Assembly (NCBI GenBank): GCA_016208915.1
Contig: JACQXE010000037.1
Location: 68,905-101,757, forward strand
DNA: 32,853 nt
Reading direction: 5' to 3'
Source of the DNA: Nitrospirota bacterium
Lineage (GTDB): Bacteria > Nitrospirota > Thermodesulfovibrionia > Thermodesulfovibrionales > UBA1546
A program made the translations under genes and the position numbers. Below, in pieces: positions 1 to 7,527 of the stretch (within the stretch, counting starts at the first letter, position 1; each line of letters opens with the position of its first letter). The notes under the pieces are model-generated. The model saw only the letters and a list, made by a program, of their open reading frames with translations, had not been told where the DNA came from and made no database searches.

Positions 1-20
1 AATAAAGTAGAACTGCTCAT
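1..20 (-). CDS. Start of probable CcsA/ResC cytochrome c biogenesis protein (partial)
   Basis: On the minus strand an ATG at 18-20 overlaps the TGA stop of the resB gene in an ATGA arrangement and opens a frame reading MSSSTL up to the window edge. The assignment rests on context: in system II cytochrome c biogenesis the resB gene is commonly followed directly by ccsA/resC, the membrane haem handler that works with ResB. Only six codons are visible, so the product is inferred from gene order and the translational-coupling overlap, not from its own sequence. Confidence 0.4.
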
Positions 21-1588
21 TGATTTTCTCCTTCCCCTGATTTGCTCAGAAGAGCAATCATCTTGTCAACCTTTCTTTCAAAAGCCGGTCTGTTTTTATT
101 TGCGCTTAGTGCAATAATGACCCTTGTGCTGTTTTTTTCATCAACGAGCCTTACCCATAGCTTTTTGTGGCTCATAAAAAGCGCAGTGAAAAGCCCGATA
201 CCCATTGCTGCAAAACCGAGGTATACAATCAATACGCCGGGATCTTTTCTTACCGAAAGGCCTGTGTACTCAACACCCCAGTAATCGATAAGCTCTACTA
301 TATGGCCTTCAGGAAGCCTGCCTGTTTCAGGATATCTTTTCATGATCCAGCCGGAATATTTCGGTTTGCCTTTTTCTGTGAAAGCGATTAAAACTGCCGG
401 ATTAGTCATTTGCTCGCCGGATGTAAACGGCCTTCCTGTAGGCTCAAAGGCAAGCGCAGGGCTAAAGTCTGCCAGTGCTCCTTCCAAATCTGTGCCGGGG
501 ATAATAAATTTCTCGCCGAAAGGCATCTTTTTAATCTCAGATACTCCGGTCTTTGATGTAAGCTTAAGAATAAAAATTCCTTTTGCGCCGGGTACCATGC
601 CATAACTGGACTGGTAGAAAGTAATGCCGCCATAGTTTAGAGGGTCGTTGACAACTATGCTCTTTTTCATTACCTCTTTGCCCTCTTTTATTACGGTCAG
701 CCAGCTTCGATATTCCTTTGGCATATTAGAACCGCCATAATAATCAGTGGCAAAGTTATCGCACCTGATGCTAAAACCCAGAGGTTTGACTCCGTACCTT
801 TTCAGTTTTGCTTCGAACGTCTTTTCGTCTATTCCAAGCTTCTTGGCCGCGCTTGCACTTTTGCCTTCAGTTGCCTGTAAGGCATCCAGTATCGTGTCCA
901 TTTCGAATTCATCGGCGCTGTTCGTTATAGCCTTACCGCGTACAAAGGCCATAGCATAGGTTTTCCCTTCAGGCAGATTGATGGATCCTTTGAATCCGAA
1001 GAATATGCCGATGATTGCACCTAAAAGCATCAGGAGGATACTTAAGTGTGTTATGTAGACGCCGAGCCGGGTGTAATTACCTTTCTCGGAATAAAGCTGA
1101 TAGCCATTTACTCCCTTTGATTCGAGCAACTTGAATCCTATCTTTTTTATGGCATGTTCAAATGCATTTTTTATACTTTCAGTTTTGCCTTTCAGGAGGA
1201 ACTCTTTCTTGATTCCTACATTCTTGAAATGTTCTTCAGGAAGCGGTCTGATCGGGTCTTTTATAAGTTTCCATATCCTCGGAAGTCTGTCTATGGAGCA
1301 TATTATGAGGTTGGTAGCGAATAGCAGCAGAAGCGTGACAAACCACCATGAATGGTACATGTCCATAAAACCTAGTTTTTCGAAGATGGGATAGAGCGTT
1401 GGGGCAAGTGAATCGCCAAAAAGCTTGCCAAGCAGTTTGATGTTTTTTTCAGGCGCTGCGTTTTGCTCCAGTATCGTACCTATTATTGAGGTTAGTGCAA
1501 TGAGTGCGAAAAGCACTACTGCAAGCGTTATAGATGCAAAGAAATCCCATATTTTATCGACAACTGTTTTGTTTTTGTCCTCTTCCAC
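17..1588 (-). CDS. resB: ResB-family cytochrome c biogenesis protein
   Basis: This 523-residue membrane protein resembles ResB/Ccs1, the partner of CcsA/ResC that carries haem across the membrane and attaches it to apocytochromes c in system II. The N-terminus has the family look: a short charged stretch, a helix around residues 15-45, and the motif TSIIGTILEQN. Further hydrophobic helices lie near 78-98, 172-198 and 455-480, with a large extracytoplasmic region between the last two. The start is GTG at 1586-1588, preceded five bases upstream by AAGGAG. A DsbA-like gene lies upstream and a probable ccsA start overlaps its stop, so it sits in a redox and cytochrome maturation cluster. ccdA, another part of system II, lies about 6 kb away. 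Family assignment is firm; haem ligands were not checked residue by residue. Confidence 0.9.
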   Translation of the reverse strand: MEEDKNKTVVDKIWDFFASITLAVVLFALIALTSIIGTILEQNAAPEKNIKLLGKLFGDSLAPTLYPIFEKLGFMDMYHSWWFVTLLLLFATNLIICSIDRLPRIWKLIKDPIRPLPEEHFKNVGIKKEFLLKGKTESIKNAFEHAIKKIGFKLLESKGVNGYQLYSEKGNYTRLGVYITHLSILLMLLGAIIGIFFGFKGSINLPEGKTYAMAFVRGKAITNSADEFEMDTILDALQATEGKSASAAKKLGIDEKTFEAKLKRYGVKPLGFSIRCDNFATDYYGGSNMPKEYRSWLTVIKEGKEVMKKSIVVNDPLNYGGITFYQSSYGMVPGAKGIFILKLTSKTGVSEIKKMPFGEKFIIPGTDLEGALADFSPALAFEPTGRPFTSGEQMTNPAVLIAFTEKGKPKYSGWIMKRYPETGRLPEGHIVELIDYWGVEYTGLSVRKDPGVLIVYLGFAAMGIGLFTALFMSHKKLWVRLVDEKNSTRVIIALSANKNRPAFERKVDKMIALLSKSGEGENQ

Positions 1589-1666
1589 AATTTGCTCCTT
1601 AGAGTTTAATTTTTATATATTATGATTTTTGTTTAAAAATAAGCAAGGGACTTTAAAAAATCCGTT

Positions 1667-2290
1667 TCATTTAAGTATGCTCCTCAGAATCATCATAACA
1701 TTCTCCCTGAAGGCATCAGCGTTATGACCAAAGGGGTGGAGATTTGTCATAATATTGCCGGCAATGATTAATGTGGGGGTTTCTTTAACGCCATACGCTC
1801 CAGCCATATCCAGAGCCTTCTGAATATCTTTAGCCTTATCCCCTGACCTGAGTTTTTTGCTAAAATCAATGCCAAGCCCTATCTTTTCCCCTATCTCTTC
1901 AAGCACTTTTATATCACCGATGTTCTTTCTTTCAATAAAGTGGGCGCGGAAAATGGCTTCCTTCATCTTTTCTCCTTTGCCGGCCTCTTCTGCAAGAAAA
2001 TATGCCTCTCCTGGCTTTGGAGAACCCTTCTCCCAATAGATTGGGATGGTTTTCCATTTAATCTTTTTTGGGAAATTCCCTTTGATGACAGGTATTGACT
2101 TTTCAAAGTCATAACAACCATCACAGTAAAAGCTTAGAAATTCTATTACCTCAACTGTTTTGCCGTCAAATTTAAATTGATGCCCGGGTATTTGGGAATG
2201 GATTCCTTTGATAGAAGTCTCTGACTCTACGCGTAATGGTGAAAACGCTACGATTAATAACGTTAAGGCTAATAACATTTTTTTAAACAT
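1667..2290 (-). CDS. Exported DsbA-like thioredoxin-fold protein
   Basis: This 207-residue protein has a signal peptide (charged MFKK, hydrophobic stretch to about residue 20) and a thioredoxin/DsbA fold. The active site is FYCDGC, with cysteines at about 56 and 59, followed by the acidic Y-x-F-E usual in DsbA-type proteins. A cis-proline motif (KETPTL) lies near residue 170. DsbA proteins oxidise or handle thiols in periplasmic proteins; next to resB and a multiheme cytochrome, a role in preparing CxxCH motifs is plausible but inferred. The dipeptide DG between the cysteines differs from the PH of E. coli DsbA. The ATG at 2288-2290 follows a strong AAAGGAGGA, which supports the start. It could equally be a DsbC/G-like reductant partner. 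Confidence 0.8.
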   Translation of the reverse strand: MFKKMLLALTLLIVAFSPLRVESETSIKGIHSQIPGHQFKFDGKTVEVIEFLSFYCDGCYDFEKSIPVIKGNFPKKIKWKTIPIYWEKGSPKPGEAYFLAEEAGKGEKMKEAIFRAHFIERKNIGDIKVLEEIGEKIGLGIDFSKKLRSGDKAKDIQKALDMAGAYGVKETPTLIIAGNIMTNLHPFGHNADAFRENVMMILRSILK

Positions 2291-2361
2291 CTGATTCCTC
2301 CTTTGTTTACATTTAATTTATTGGTAACTATTCAGTCATACATGGCCATGTGCCTCACCTA

Positions 2362-2427
2362 CCGTCATTCCCGCTTGTCGGGAATCTTTTTTCCACGGAA
2401 GGATTGCGGACAAGCCGCAATGACAGA
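2362..2427. repeat. Palindromic intergenic repeat, copy A
   Basis: Two back-to-back imperfect palindromes: CATTCCCGC..GGGAAT and ATTGCGG..CCGCAAT, bracketed by GTCATT and AATGAC. This is the widespread intergenic family that reads VIPAKAGIQ when translated. The flanks carry longer, weaker inverted arms (near 2318-2340 and 2449-2470). The right flank (CTTACTTATGA..TTAGTAAT) is shared with copy B on the other side of the cytochrome gene. Confidence 0.75.
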
Positions 2428-2471
2428 ATCAGACCCGAAAATGTCTTCTTACTTATGACCTTATTAGTAAT

Positions 2472-3650
2472 TTATTTGTGTTTGATCTTCTCCAGATAAA
2501 CCGGATAATTAAAATCCGGACTCGTGCTCTTTATATGGCATTTTAAGCAGACATACTCCGCCACAGGCTGCACCGGTTTTGAAAAATCCAAAAGGTGCTC
2601 TCTCCCATATCCATGACACGCCTCACACTGAACATTTGTCAGCATTGGCGTTGTTTTAGCGCTGTAAAAACCTCCTTTCTCACCAAAGCCTACAGTATGA
2701 CACTTTATACACTCGGGGTCTCCTGACTTGCCCGCCCGCTCAAGCGAAGAAAAGGCGCCGGCATGTCGTGTCTTCTTCCAGCTCTCAACAAAAGGTTGAT
2801 GACACTCTCCGCATTTAGAAACACCAAGGTAAGAAATCTCTGCTAACGGCTTGCCGGCACCCTTTAAAAGCCCTGCAACACCGGCACCGTACTCCTTTAA
2901 TGCCTTGCGGACGTTGACATCTTCTTTTACATCTTTACCAAGGGCTTGCCACCTGTGCTTAAATTCCAACACCTCTCCACTGCTATCAATCTGCAATGTC
3001 AGGATACCCAATCTCTCTCCTTTTGGATAACCGCTTACAATAATAGTTCCATTTGCCTTGAGAGGCTCTTCAAGGATTTCTCCTGATGAGAGTATTATGA
3101 CATCCCATCCCTTCAGGTGTTTAATCTCGGGAATAGGCTGGTCTGTAAGAAGGACATTCAATCTGCCCTTTTGATAATTCATCGGGTTTACGCTGACATT
3201 AACATCAAAAGCGTCACGTTTTGTTGAAATAGATTGTCTATATCGAGGCATATCAGAGATAACAGGAATTTTATATTTTTTCAAAAGACCGGAAAAGAAG
3301 CTGTAAGGGAATTCCTTCTCCATTTTTAAAAAAGCCGCCGCATCATATTTCATAATGCTGAAGGCTTTCAACATTGCCTCGGCCTTGAGCCTCTCCTGCG
3401 GGGTATCCTTATCGAGAAAATTCCCTGCATCTACAAGAATATAAGGAGAAAGCGTCTTTCGATGTTCAGTAAGGTAACCTGCTCGCCTTGCAACACCTCC
3501 AAAATCAGTCTTTGGAGAGCAACCGCATGGTTCAAGCTTGCCATTTACGCCGCCTGTATAGACAATATTGAGTGTCTTTACCTGTCCATGCATGACAGAT
3601 GGAAATAACATAACGAACGGTATCAGGACATATAAAACAAAAAATCTCAT
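2472..3650 (-). CDS. Exported tetraheme cytochrome c with degenerate metallophosphatase-like N-domain
   Basis: The 392-residue product has an N-terminal signal peptide (hydrophobic to about residue 20). A domain around 27-230 resembles the 5'-nucleotidase/SoxB-type metallophosphatase fold by layout (NIVYTGG..G-KLEPCGC, then VDAGNF). The C-terminal third carries four haem-binding CxxCH motifs at about 280-284, 314-318, 342-346 and 368-372, like cytochrome c554-type modules. The Asp and His metal ligands expected in an active phosphoesterase (D-x-H, GDxxD) are not visible, so the N-domain is probably not a conventional phosphatase. A start at residue 13 of a longer frame is chosen because GGAG lies eight bases before ATG 3648-3650 and the signal peptide then begins properly. 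The gene is flanked by two copies of a palindromic repeat. Periplasmic electron transfer is likely; the partner is unknown. Confidence 0.8.
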   Translation of the reverse strand: MRFFVLYVLIPFVMLFPSVMHGQVKTLNIVYTGGVNGKLEPCGCSPKTDFGGVARRAGYLTEHRKTLSPYILVDAGNFLDKDTPQERLKAEAMLKAFSIMKYDAAAFLKMEKEFPYSFFSGLLKKYKIPVISDMPRYRQSISTKRDAFDVNVSVNPMNYQKGRLNVLLTDQPIPEIKHLKGWDVIILSSGEILEEPLKANGTIIVSGYPKGERLGILTLQIDSSGEVLEFKHRWQALGKDVKEDVNVRKALKEYGAGVAGLLKGAGKPLAEISYLGVSKCGECHQPFVESWKKTRHAGAFSSLERAGKSGDPECIKCHTVGFGEKGGFYSAKTTPMLTNVQCEACHGYGREHLLDFSKPVQPVAEYVCLKCHIKSTSPDFNYPVYLEKIKHK

Positions 3651-3726
3651 ATTAACAACTCCGGGTTTTCCGTTAGAAGTCTTCAATTTCTAAACGGGGT
3701 TTATGCAATGAATTTAACAATAAAAC

Positions 3727-3844
3727 CATAAGTAAAGACATATTTACATACCCGTTTCTGTCATTCCGTGCTTGACACGGAATCCAGTCTTTTAGCTGGA
3801 TTCCCGCTTTCGCGGGAATGACGAATTGTGTGGCTTTACTTATG
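3727..3844. repeat. Palindromic intergenic repeat, copy B, with inverted outer arms
   Basis: The core at 3758-3826 has two palindromes (CATTCCGTG..CACGGAATCC and GGATTCCCGC..GCGGGAATGAC) and is the classic VIPAKAGIQ-coding repeat. It is enclosed by a perfect 11-bp inverted pair, CATAAGTAAAG (3727-3737) and CTTTACTTATG (3834-3844). An open frame of 65 codons across it is a by-product of the repeat, not a gene. Confidence 0.8.
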
Positions 3845-3906
3845 AACTCCTTAGTAATAATCCAAAACACACAAAAACTATGCTGTATTTTGAAATTGAT
3901 TAACGA

Positions 3907-4194
3907 CTATGTCTGTGGAGGTTTATTGATTGGAAAAAATACTTCTAAATAAACAATAATGGCTGTCTGATTTTTAAATGGAATTCCTAAAAGCAAGGTT
4001 TTATAGCTGTCAGAAGCAAATCCCTCAATGGGATTGAAACAGAGGGGACAAACGTTATCATTAGCATCAAGTCCTTTCCCCTGTAGTGGTGTTGTGCAGT
4101 CATCGCAAGCTATACTGTCAATAGAAGGTGCAAAGATAAAGAGCAAAAGTAAAAATAGAATAATCAGATTTTTTATGAGTTTGCTTTTTTGCAT
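3907..4194 (-). CDS. Small exported Cys-rich hypothetical protein
   Basis: I do not recognise this protein. From the ATG at 4192-4194 it has 95 residues: a charged start (MQKSKLIKN), a strongly hydrophobic signal segment to about residue 25, then two cysteine pairs, CDDC near 30 and CPLC near 49, and a hydrophobic tail near 75-88. The pairs could bind metal or a cluster, or be redox active; this is inference from spacing only. A longer frame starts at 4236, but that would put a non-hydrophobic 14-residue leader before the signal peptide. A TTGACT-18 bp-TAGTAT promoter-like pair ends five bases before the chosen ATG, and no Shine-Dalgarno is visible, so a leaderless start is possible. Composition is AT-rich. 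It could be non-expressed. Confidence 0.45.
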   Translation of the reverse strand: MQKSKLIKNLIILFLLLLFIFAPSIDSIACDDCTTPLQGKGLDANDNVCPLCFNPIEGFASDSYKTLLLGIPFKNQTAIIVYLEVFFPINKPPQT

Positions 4195-4241
4195 AGTTAA
4201 TACTATCAATTGTTTAGCGTTTAAGTCAATTGACATATAAG

Positions 4242-4445
4242 CTATGTCAATATCTTCGGTCTGTCTCTTTTTGCATTTACAATACAGAGGAATCCAAAAG
4301 GTTTTTTAAAGGGATTCTTTAATTGATGGGGAGTGTGGGGTGAGAAGTAAAGCATGTCAAAGGGCTTCACCTCATAAATCTTTTTCCCGACGACAGCTTT
4401 GCCTTTTCCTCTTATGCATATAACAACATGCTCATGTCTGTGCAT
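4242..4445 (-). CDS. Cupin-domain protein, 5'-truncated
   Basis: The 67-residue frame has a clear cupin core: HRHEH at the start gives the H-x-H..E-type metal-binding box, then GKGKAVVG, a PFDMLYFSPHTPHQLKNP segment with the second-box histidine, and a short tail. Upstream in the same frame the sequence still reads like the family N-terminal strand (KFHVRYFEIASGGNSSFE) back to about 4511, but there is no ATG, GTG or TTG in it and two consecutive TAA codons close the frame. So the usual first 20-30 residues are missing. The only in-frame start is at MHRHE, with GGAGG 15 bases upstream, which is a poor distance. It may be a remnant or use an unusual start. It is divergent from hisD. Function unknown. 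Confidence 0.5.
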   Translation of the reverse strand: MHRHEHVVICIRGKGKAVVGKKIYEVKPFDMLYFSPHTPHQLKNPFKKPFGFLCIVNAKRDRPKILT

Positions 4446-4610
4446 CTCAAAGCTGCTGTTCCCTCCGGATGCTATCTCAAAATACCTAACATGAAACTTT
4501 GATGTCTCCCCTTTAGTATTTTATTATAATACTTTTCTTGGAAAAAAACTATAAGTCCGACCTGATATTGCAGCTTGAATAAAAGAGAATTTAAGGATAA
4601 AATTAGTGTC

Positions 4611-5936
4611 ATGAGAATATTAAAGAATAAGAATGAGATTGCTCTTTTTCTGAAGATTCTGGCGAAGAGGGCTGCCGGCGTTAGCATTGGGATAGAAAAC
4701 AAAGTGCGAACCATACTTGCCGACGTCAGAAGAAATGGGGACGTTGCTGTGCTGAGGTATACAAGAAAATTTGATTATCCAGCAGCAGTGGCAATTGCAT
4801 TAAAGAGATCAGAAATCTCGAAGAATGCCAATAAGGCGGACAAGAGGATCGTCAGGGCGCTCGAGAGTTCTGCAAAGCGGATAAGAAAATTTCATGAAAT
4901 GCAAAAAGAGCAGTCGTGGTTCGTAAGGGATACTGCATATAAGAAAAAATATTCACATAAGATTATTACAAAGGATAAAACCGTTCTTGGTCAGATTATA
5001 AGACCGCTCGAACGGGTAGGGGTTTATGTGCCTGGCGGAAAGGCGTCATATCCTTCTACAGTTCTTATGAATGTAATACCTGCGCAGGTTGCTGGAGTGA
5101 AAGAGATCTCACTCTGTGTTCCCACTCCCCGTGGAGAGATAAATCCATATGTAATGGCAGCAATAGAGATGCTTGATATAACAGAAGTGTATAGAATCGG
5201 TGGAGCTCAGGCAATTGGAGCAATGGCTTATGGCACGGAGACGATAGGGAAAGTTGATAAGATTGTTGGTCCTGGCAATATCTATGTGGCAACCGCAAAG
5301 AGAATGGTATTTGGAGAAGTGGATATTGACATGATTGCAGGCCCAAGCGAGATATTGATCATCGCTGATGATTCTGCAAATCCCACATTTGTAGCAGCGG
5401 ACTTGTTGAGCCAGGCAGAGCATGATGACCTCGCATCTTCAATACTGATTACTGATTCTGAAATACTTGCTGAAAAAGTTCGCAAAGAGCTTCAGGGACA
5501 ACTCGCTCTGCTTAAGAGGAAAGAGATTACTAAAAAATCTCTGACGAATTATGGAGCTATTATCATTACGAAGAATATTGCTGATGCCGTTGAGCTCTCG
5601 AATCGTATTGCACCTGAGCACCTTGAGATTATGATTAATAACCCCGATGCAGTTATGCCGGTGATCAGGAATGCAGGTGCGATTTTTGTCGGACAATGGA
5701 CGCCTGAGCCTCTGGGAGATTATTCGGCAGGACCGAATCATACCCTTCCAACAGGGGGCACTGCAAGATTCTCATCTCCCCTTGGCGTTTATGATTTCAT
5801 AAAACGCTCAAGTGTTCTTTCATTTACGAAGCAAGGTTTTATGAATCTTGCAAAGACAGTTGAGACAATCGCAGATGTCGAAGGGCTTGAGGCGCATGGG
5901 AATACAATAAGGGTTAGGATGGAGAAAAAATCTTAA
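4611..5936 (+). CDS. hisD: Histidinol dehydrogenase
   Basis: This 441-residue enzyme carries out the last two steps of histidine synthesis, oxidising L-histidinol to histidine with two NAD+. Conserved segments are in order: VPGGKASYPST (about 140), VGPGNIYVATAKR (about 219), IDMIAGPSEI (about 239), LLSQAEHD, APEHLEI and GDYSAGPNHTLPTGG. Zinc ligands match the E. coli spacing: Gln268, His271, Asp370 and His429, and the catalytic Glu-His pair is 336-337. The ATG at 4611 gives the usual family N-terminus (MRIL...); a TTG at 4575 would add 12 residues without a good ribosome site. No other his genes are nearby, so it stands alone here. It is followed by a hairpin-rich gap before tsaC. Confidence 0.95.
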   Translation: MRILKNKNEIALFLKILAKRAAGVSIGIENKVRTILADVRRNGDVAVLRYTRKFDYPAAVAIALKRSEISKNANKADKRIVRALESSAKRIRKFHEMQKEQSWFVRDTAYKKKYSHKIITKDKTVLGQIIRPLERVGVYVPGGKASYPSTVLMNVIPAQVAGVKEISLCVPTPRGEINPYVMAAIEMLDITEVYRIGGAQAIGAMAYGTETIGKVDKIVGPGNIYVATAKRMVFGEVDIDMIAGPSEILIIADDSANPTFVAADLLSQAEHDDLASSILITDSEILAEKVRKELQGQLALLKRKEITKKSLTNYGAIIITKNIADAVELSNRIAPEHLEIMINNPDAVMPVIRNAGAIFVGQWTPEPLGDYSAGPNHTLPTGGTARFSSPLGVYDFIKRSSVLSFTKQGFMNLAKTVETIADVEGLEAHGNTIRVRMEKKS

Positions 5937-5940
5937 CCTA

Positions 5941-6115
5941 ATATTCATTAAGAATAATGCAGACATTGCTCAAAAATTTATTTAACTCGATGAATATCGG
6001 GATTATCTTGCAATGTTATTATGTATAAAAACATTTCTCTTATCATTACGGTAAGGTAGCAAAGGTATCGAAAAATAAATTTTTTCTCAACATCTGCATT
6101 AAGTTAATATGAATC
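5941..6115. repeat. Inverted-arm element in the hisD-tsaC gap
   Basis: A left arm at 5943-5983 and a right arm at 6073-6114 are imperfect inverted repeats of about 42 bases sharing ATTCAT, AATGCAGA and AAATTTATTT. The roughly 90-bp interior has smaller inverted pairs (CGATgaatATCG; AATGTT..AACATT). There is no open frame. It fills the first half of the 327-bp gap after hisD and overlaps the end of the next element by a few bases. It looks like a MITE-like or structured element; no transposase is present. Confidence 0.55.
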
Positions 6116-6253
6116 CGTAAGGGAAAACTGCTTTTAAGCGGCATTATTTTGCCGATATTCCGGCAGGACAGATTTTAATAATCGAGAGGTAAAATACCTC
6201 GGAGGGCGAAGCCCGAGAATGAGCGAAAAAGTTGTTTCCTATTACGGTCTTAT
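6112..6253 (+). repeat. Structured repeat element, copy 1 (core GCGGCATTATTTTGCCG)
   Basis: The core contains GCGGCATTATTTTGCCG, a GAGGTA..TACCTC hairpin, a GGGCGAAGCCC hairpin and GAATGAGCGAAA. It is enclosed by arms CCGTAAGGGAAAACTGCTTTT and CTTTTT/GTTTCCTATTACGG that pair imperfectly over about 25 bases. Two other copies, with different arms, lie at 8274-8442 and 23228-23352. This element and its neighbour account for the whole intergenic stretch before tsaC; no gene is seen there. Confidence 0.7.
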
Positions 6254-6263
6254 TTAAAGTTAT

Positions 6264-6881
6264 ATGGTTGTAAAAGTTACAAAAGATAATCTAACAGACA
6301 TCCTTAAAAAAGCAATCGGGATACTGAATAAGGGCGGTATCATTGCCTATCCAACTGAGACCTTCTATGGTATTGGTGCGCGCTTTGATATCGAGAATGC
6401 CTTGAAGCGGATTTATGAATTAAAAAAAAGACCTGAAGAAAAACCTATGCCTTTGATTATTGGCGACAGAAAAATGCTTTTAATGATCTCGGTACCAATC
6501 AATAATACTGTATCAGCGCTTATGGATAAATTCTGGCCCGGGCCATTAACCTTACTTTTACGGGCGAAAAAAGAGTTATCGCAATATCTCACAGCAGGGA
6601 CAGCTAATATTGCTGTCAGGATCCCGGGCGAGTCAATTGCCCTTCAGCTTGCAATAATGATGGGATTTCCTATAACAGCTACGAGTGCGAATCTTTCAGG
6701 AATGCCTCCGGCAGAGGATGCAGAGACAGTTCTGAAGTATTTCGGCAATACGATAGATCTGATCATTGACGGAGGAAAAACGCCGGGAGGGTTTTCCTCA
6801 ACAATCATTGATGTCACAGGAGAAAAGATTAAAATAGTTCGCGAAGGAGCAATACCGATTTCTGCTCTAAAGGATTTTTAA
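6264..6881 (+). CDS. tsaC: L-threonylcarbamoyladenylate synthase (Sua5/YrdC family)
   Basis: The 205-residue protein is a single YrdC domain that makes threonylcarbamoyl-AMP from threonine, bicarbonate and ATP for the t6A37 modification of ANN-decoding tRNAs. Family motifs visible in order: IAYPTETFYGIGA (about 29), KRPEEKPMPLI with the lysine-rich substrate loop, FWPGPLTLLL (about 90), VRIPGE, PITATSANLSG (about 136) and GFSSTIIDV (about 172). It lacks the extra C-terminal Sua5 domain, so it is the short TsaC/YwlC-like form. The start has only a weak ribosome site and lies 11 bases after a hairpin element. Stand-alone gene; 51 bases before the cyclophilin gene. Confidence 0.92.
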   Translation: MVVKVTKDNLTDILKKAIGILNKGGIIAYPTETFYGIGARFDIENALKRIYELKKRPEEKPMPLIIGDRKMLLMISVPINNTVSALMDKFWPGPLTLLLRAKKELSQYLTAGTANIAVRIPGESIALQLAIMMGFPITATSANLSGMPPAEDAETVLKYFGNTIDLIIDGGKTPGGFSSTIIDVTGEKIKIVREGAIPISALKDF

Positions 6882-6932
6882 GTTTAATGTATTTTCTGTT
6901 AAACTAAAAAAAAATATCTACAGGAGGGTTCA

Positions 6933-7523
6933 ATGAGTTTTCGGACAGGTTGCGTGTTCTTTAGTATTCTTTTCTTGATCGCTTCAGCTTTTGCTGAACC
7001 AAAGCAAAAACCATTTACCAAAGAGGAGATTAAGAAGATGGCAGAGACAAAGGCTGTTGTCGAGACAAAGTTTGGGAATATAGAACTCAGGTTTTTCCCG
7101 GATGTTGCGCCAAAGCATGTGAATAATTTCATCGAGCTTGCGAAAAAGGGATTTTATGACAATACAACCTTTCACCGTATTATCCCCGGCTTTATGATTC
7201 AGGGAGGCGACCCGAATTCGAAAAACCCCGATAAGTCAAAGCACGGGATGGGTGGCCCCGGATATGCAGTTAAGGCAGAATTCAGTAATAAGCCTCATAA
7301 GAAGGGAATACTGTCCATGGCGCGGTCTGCGAATCCTGACAGCGCAGGTTCTCAGTTCTTCATCTGTGTTGCAGACGCTCCATTTCTCGACAAGCAGTAC
7401 ACTGTGTTTGGCGAGGTGGTTTCAGGAATGGAAGTAGCAGATAAGATTGTCAGCCAGCCGAGGGATGCAAGGGACAATCCAAACGAAAGGATTGAGATGA
7501 AGGTGCGGATTGTGGAGAAGTAA
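6933..7523 (+). CDS. Exported cyclophilin-type peptidyl-prolyl isomerase
   Basis: This 196-residue protein has an N-terminal signal peptide ending near ASAFA (residue 21), a charged linker, then a cyclophilin domain from about residue 35. The catalytic segment FHRIIPGFMIQGGDP, the SMARSANPDSAGSQFFI segment and YTVFGEVVSGMEV are all present, so the arginine, phenylalanine and glutamine of the active site appear intact. It would catalyse proline cis-trans isomerisation in the cell envelope. The residue equivalent to the cyclosporin-contact tryptophan is replaced within FLDKQY, as in many bacterial PpiA/B proteins. A strong AGGAGG seven bases before the ATG fixes the start. The gene converges on ccdA, with four bases between the two stops. 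Confidence 0.92.
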   Translation: MSFRTGCVFFSILFLIASAFAEPKQKPFTKEEIKKMAETKAVVETKFGNIELRFFPDVAPKHVNNFIELAKKGFYDNTTFHRIIPGFMIQGGDPNSKNPDKSKHGMGGPGYAVKAEFSNKPHKKGILSMARSANPDSAGSQFFICVADAPFLDKQYTVFGEVVSGMEVADKIVSQPRDARDNPNERIEMKVRIVEK

Positions 7524-7527
7524 GAAT

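Noticed and set aside
2291-3858. CRISPR array
   Set aside because: The repeats are palindromic, few, and unevenly spaced, with no spacers of constant length and no cas genes.
3673-3870. 65-codon open frame containing VIPAKAGIQ
   Set aside because: It is the translated palindromic repeat, a well-known false gene.
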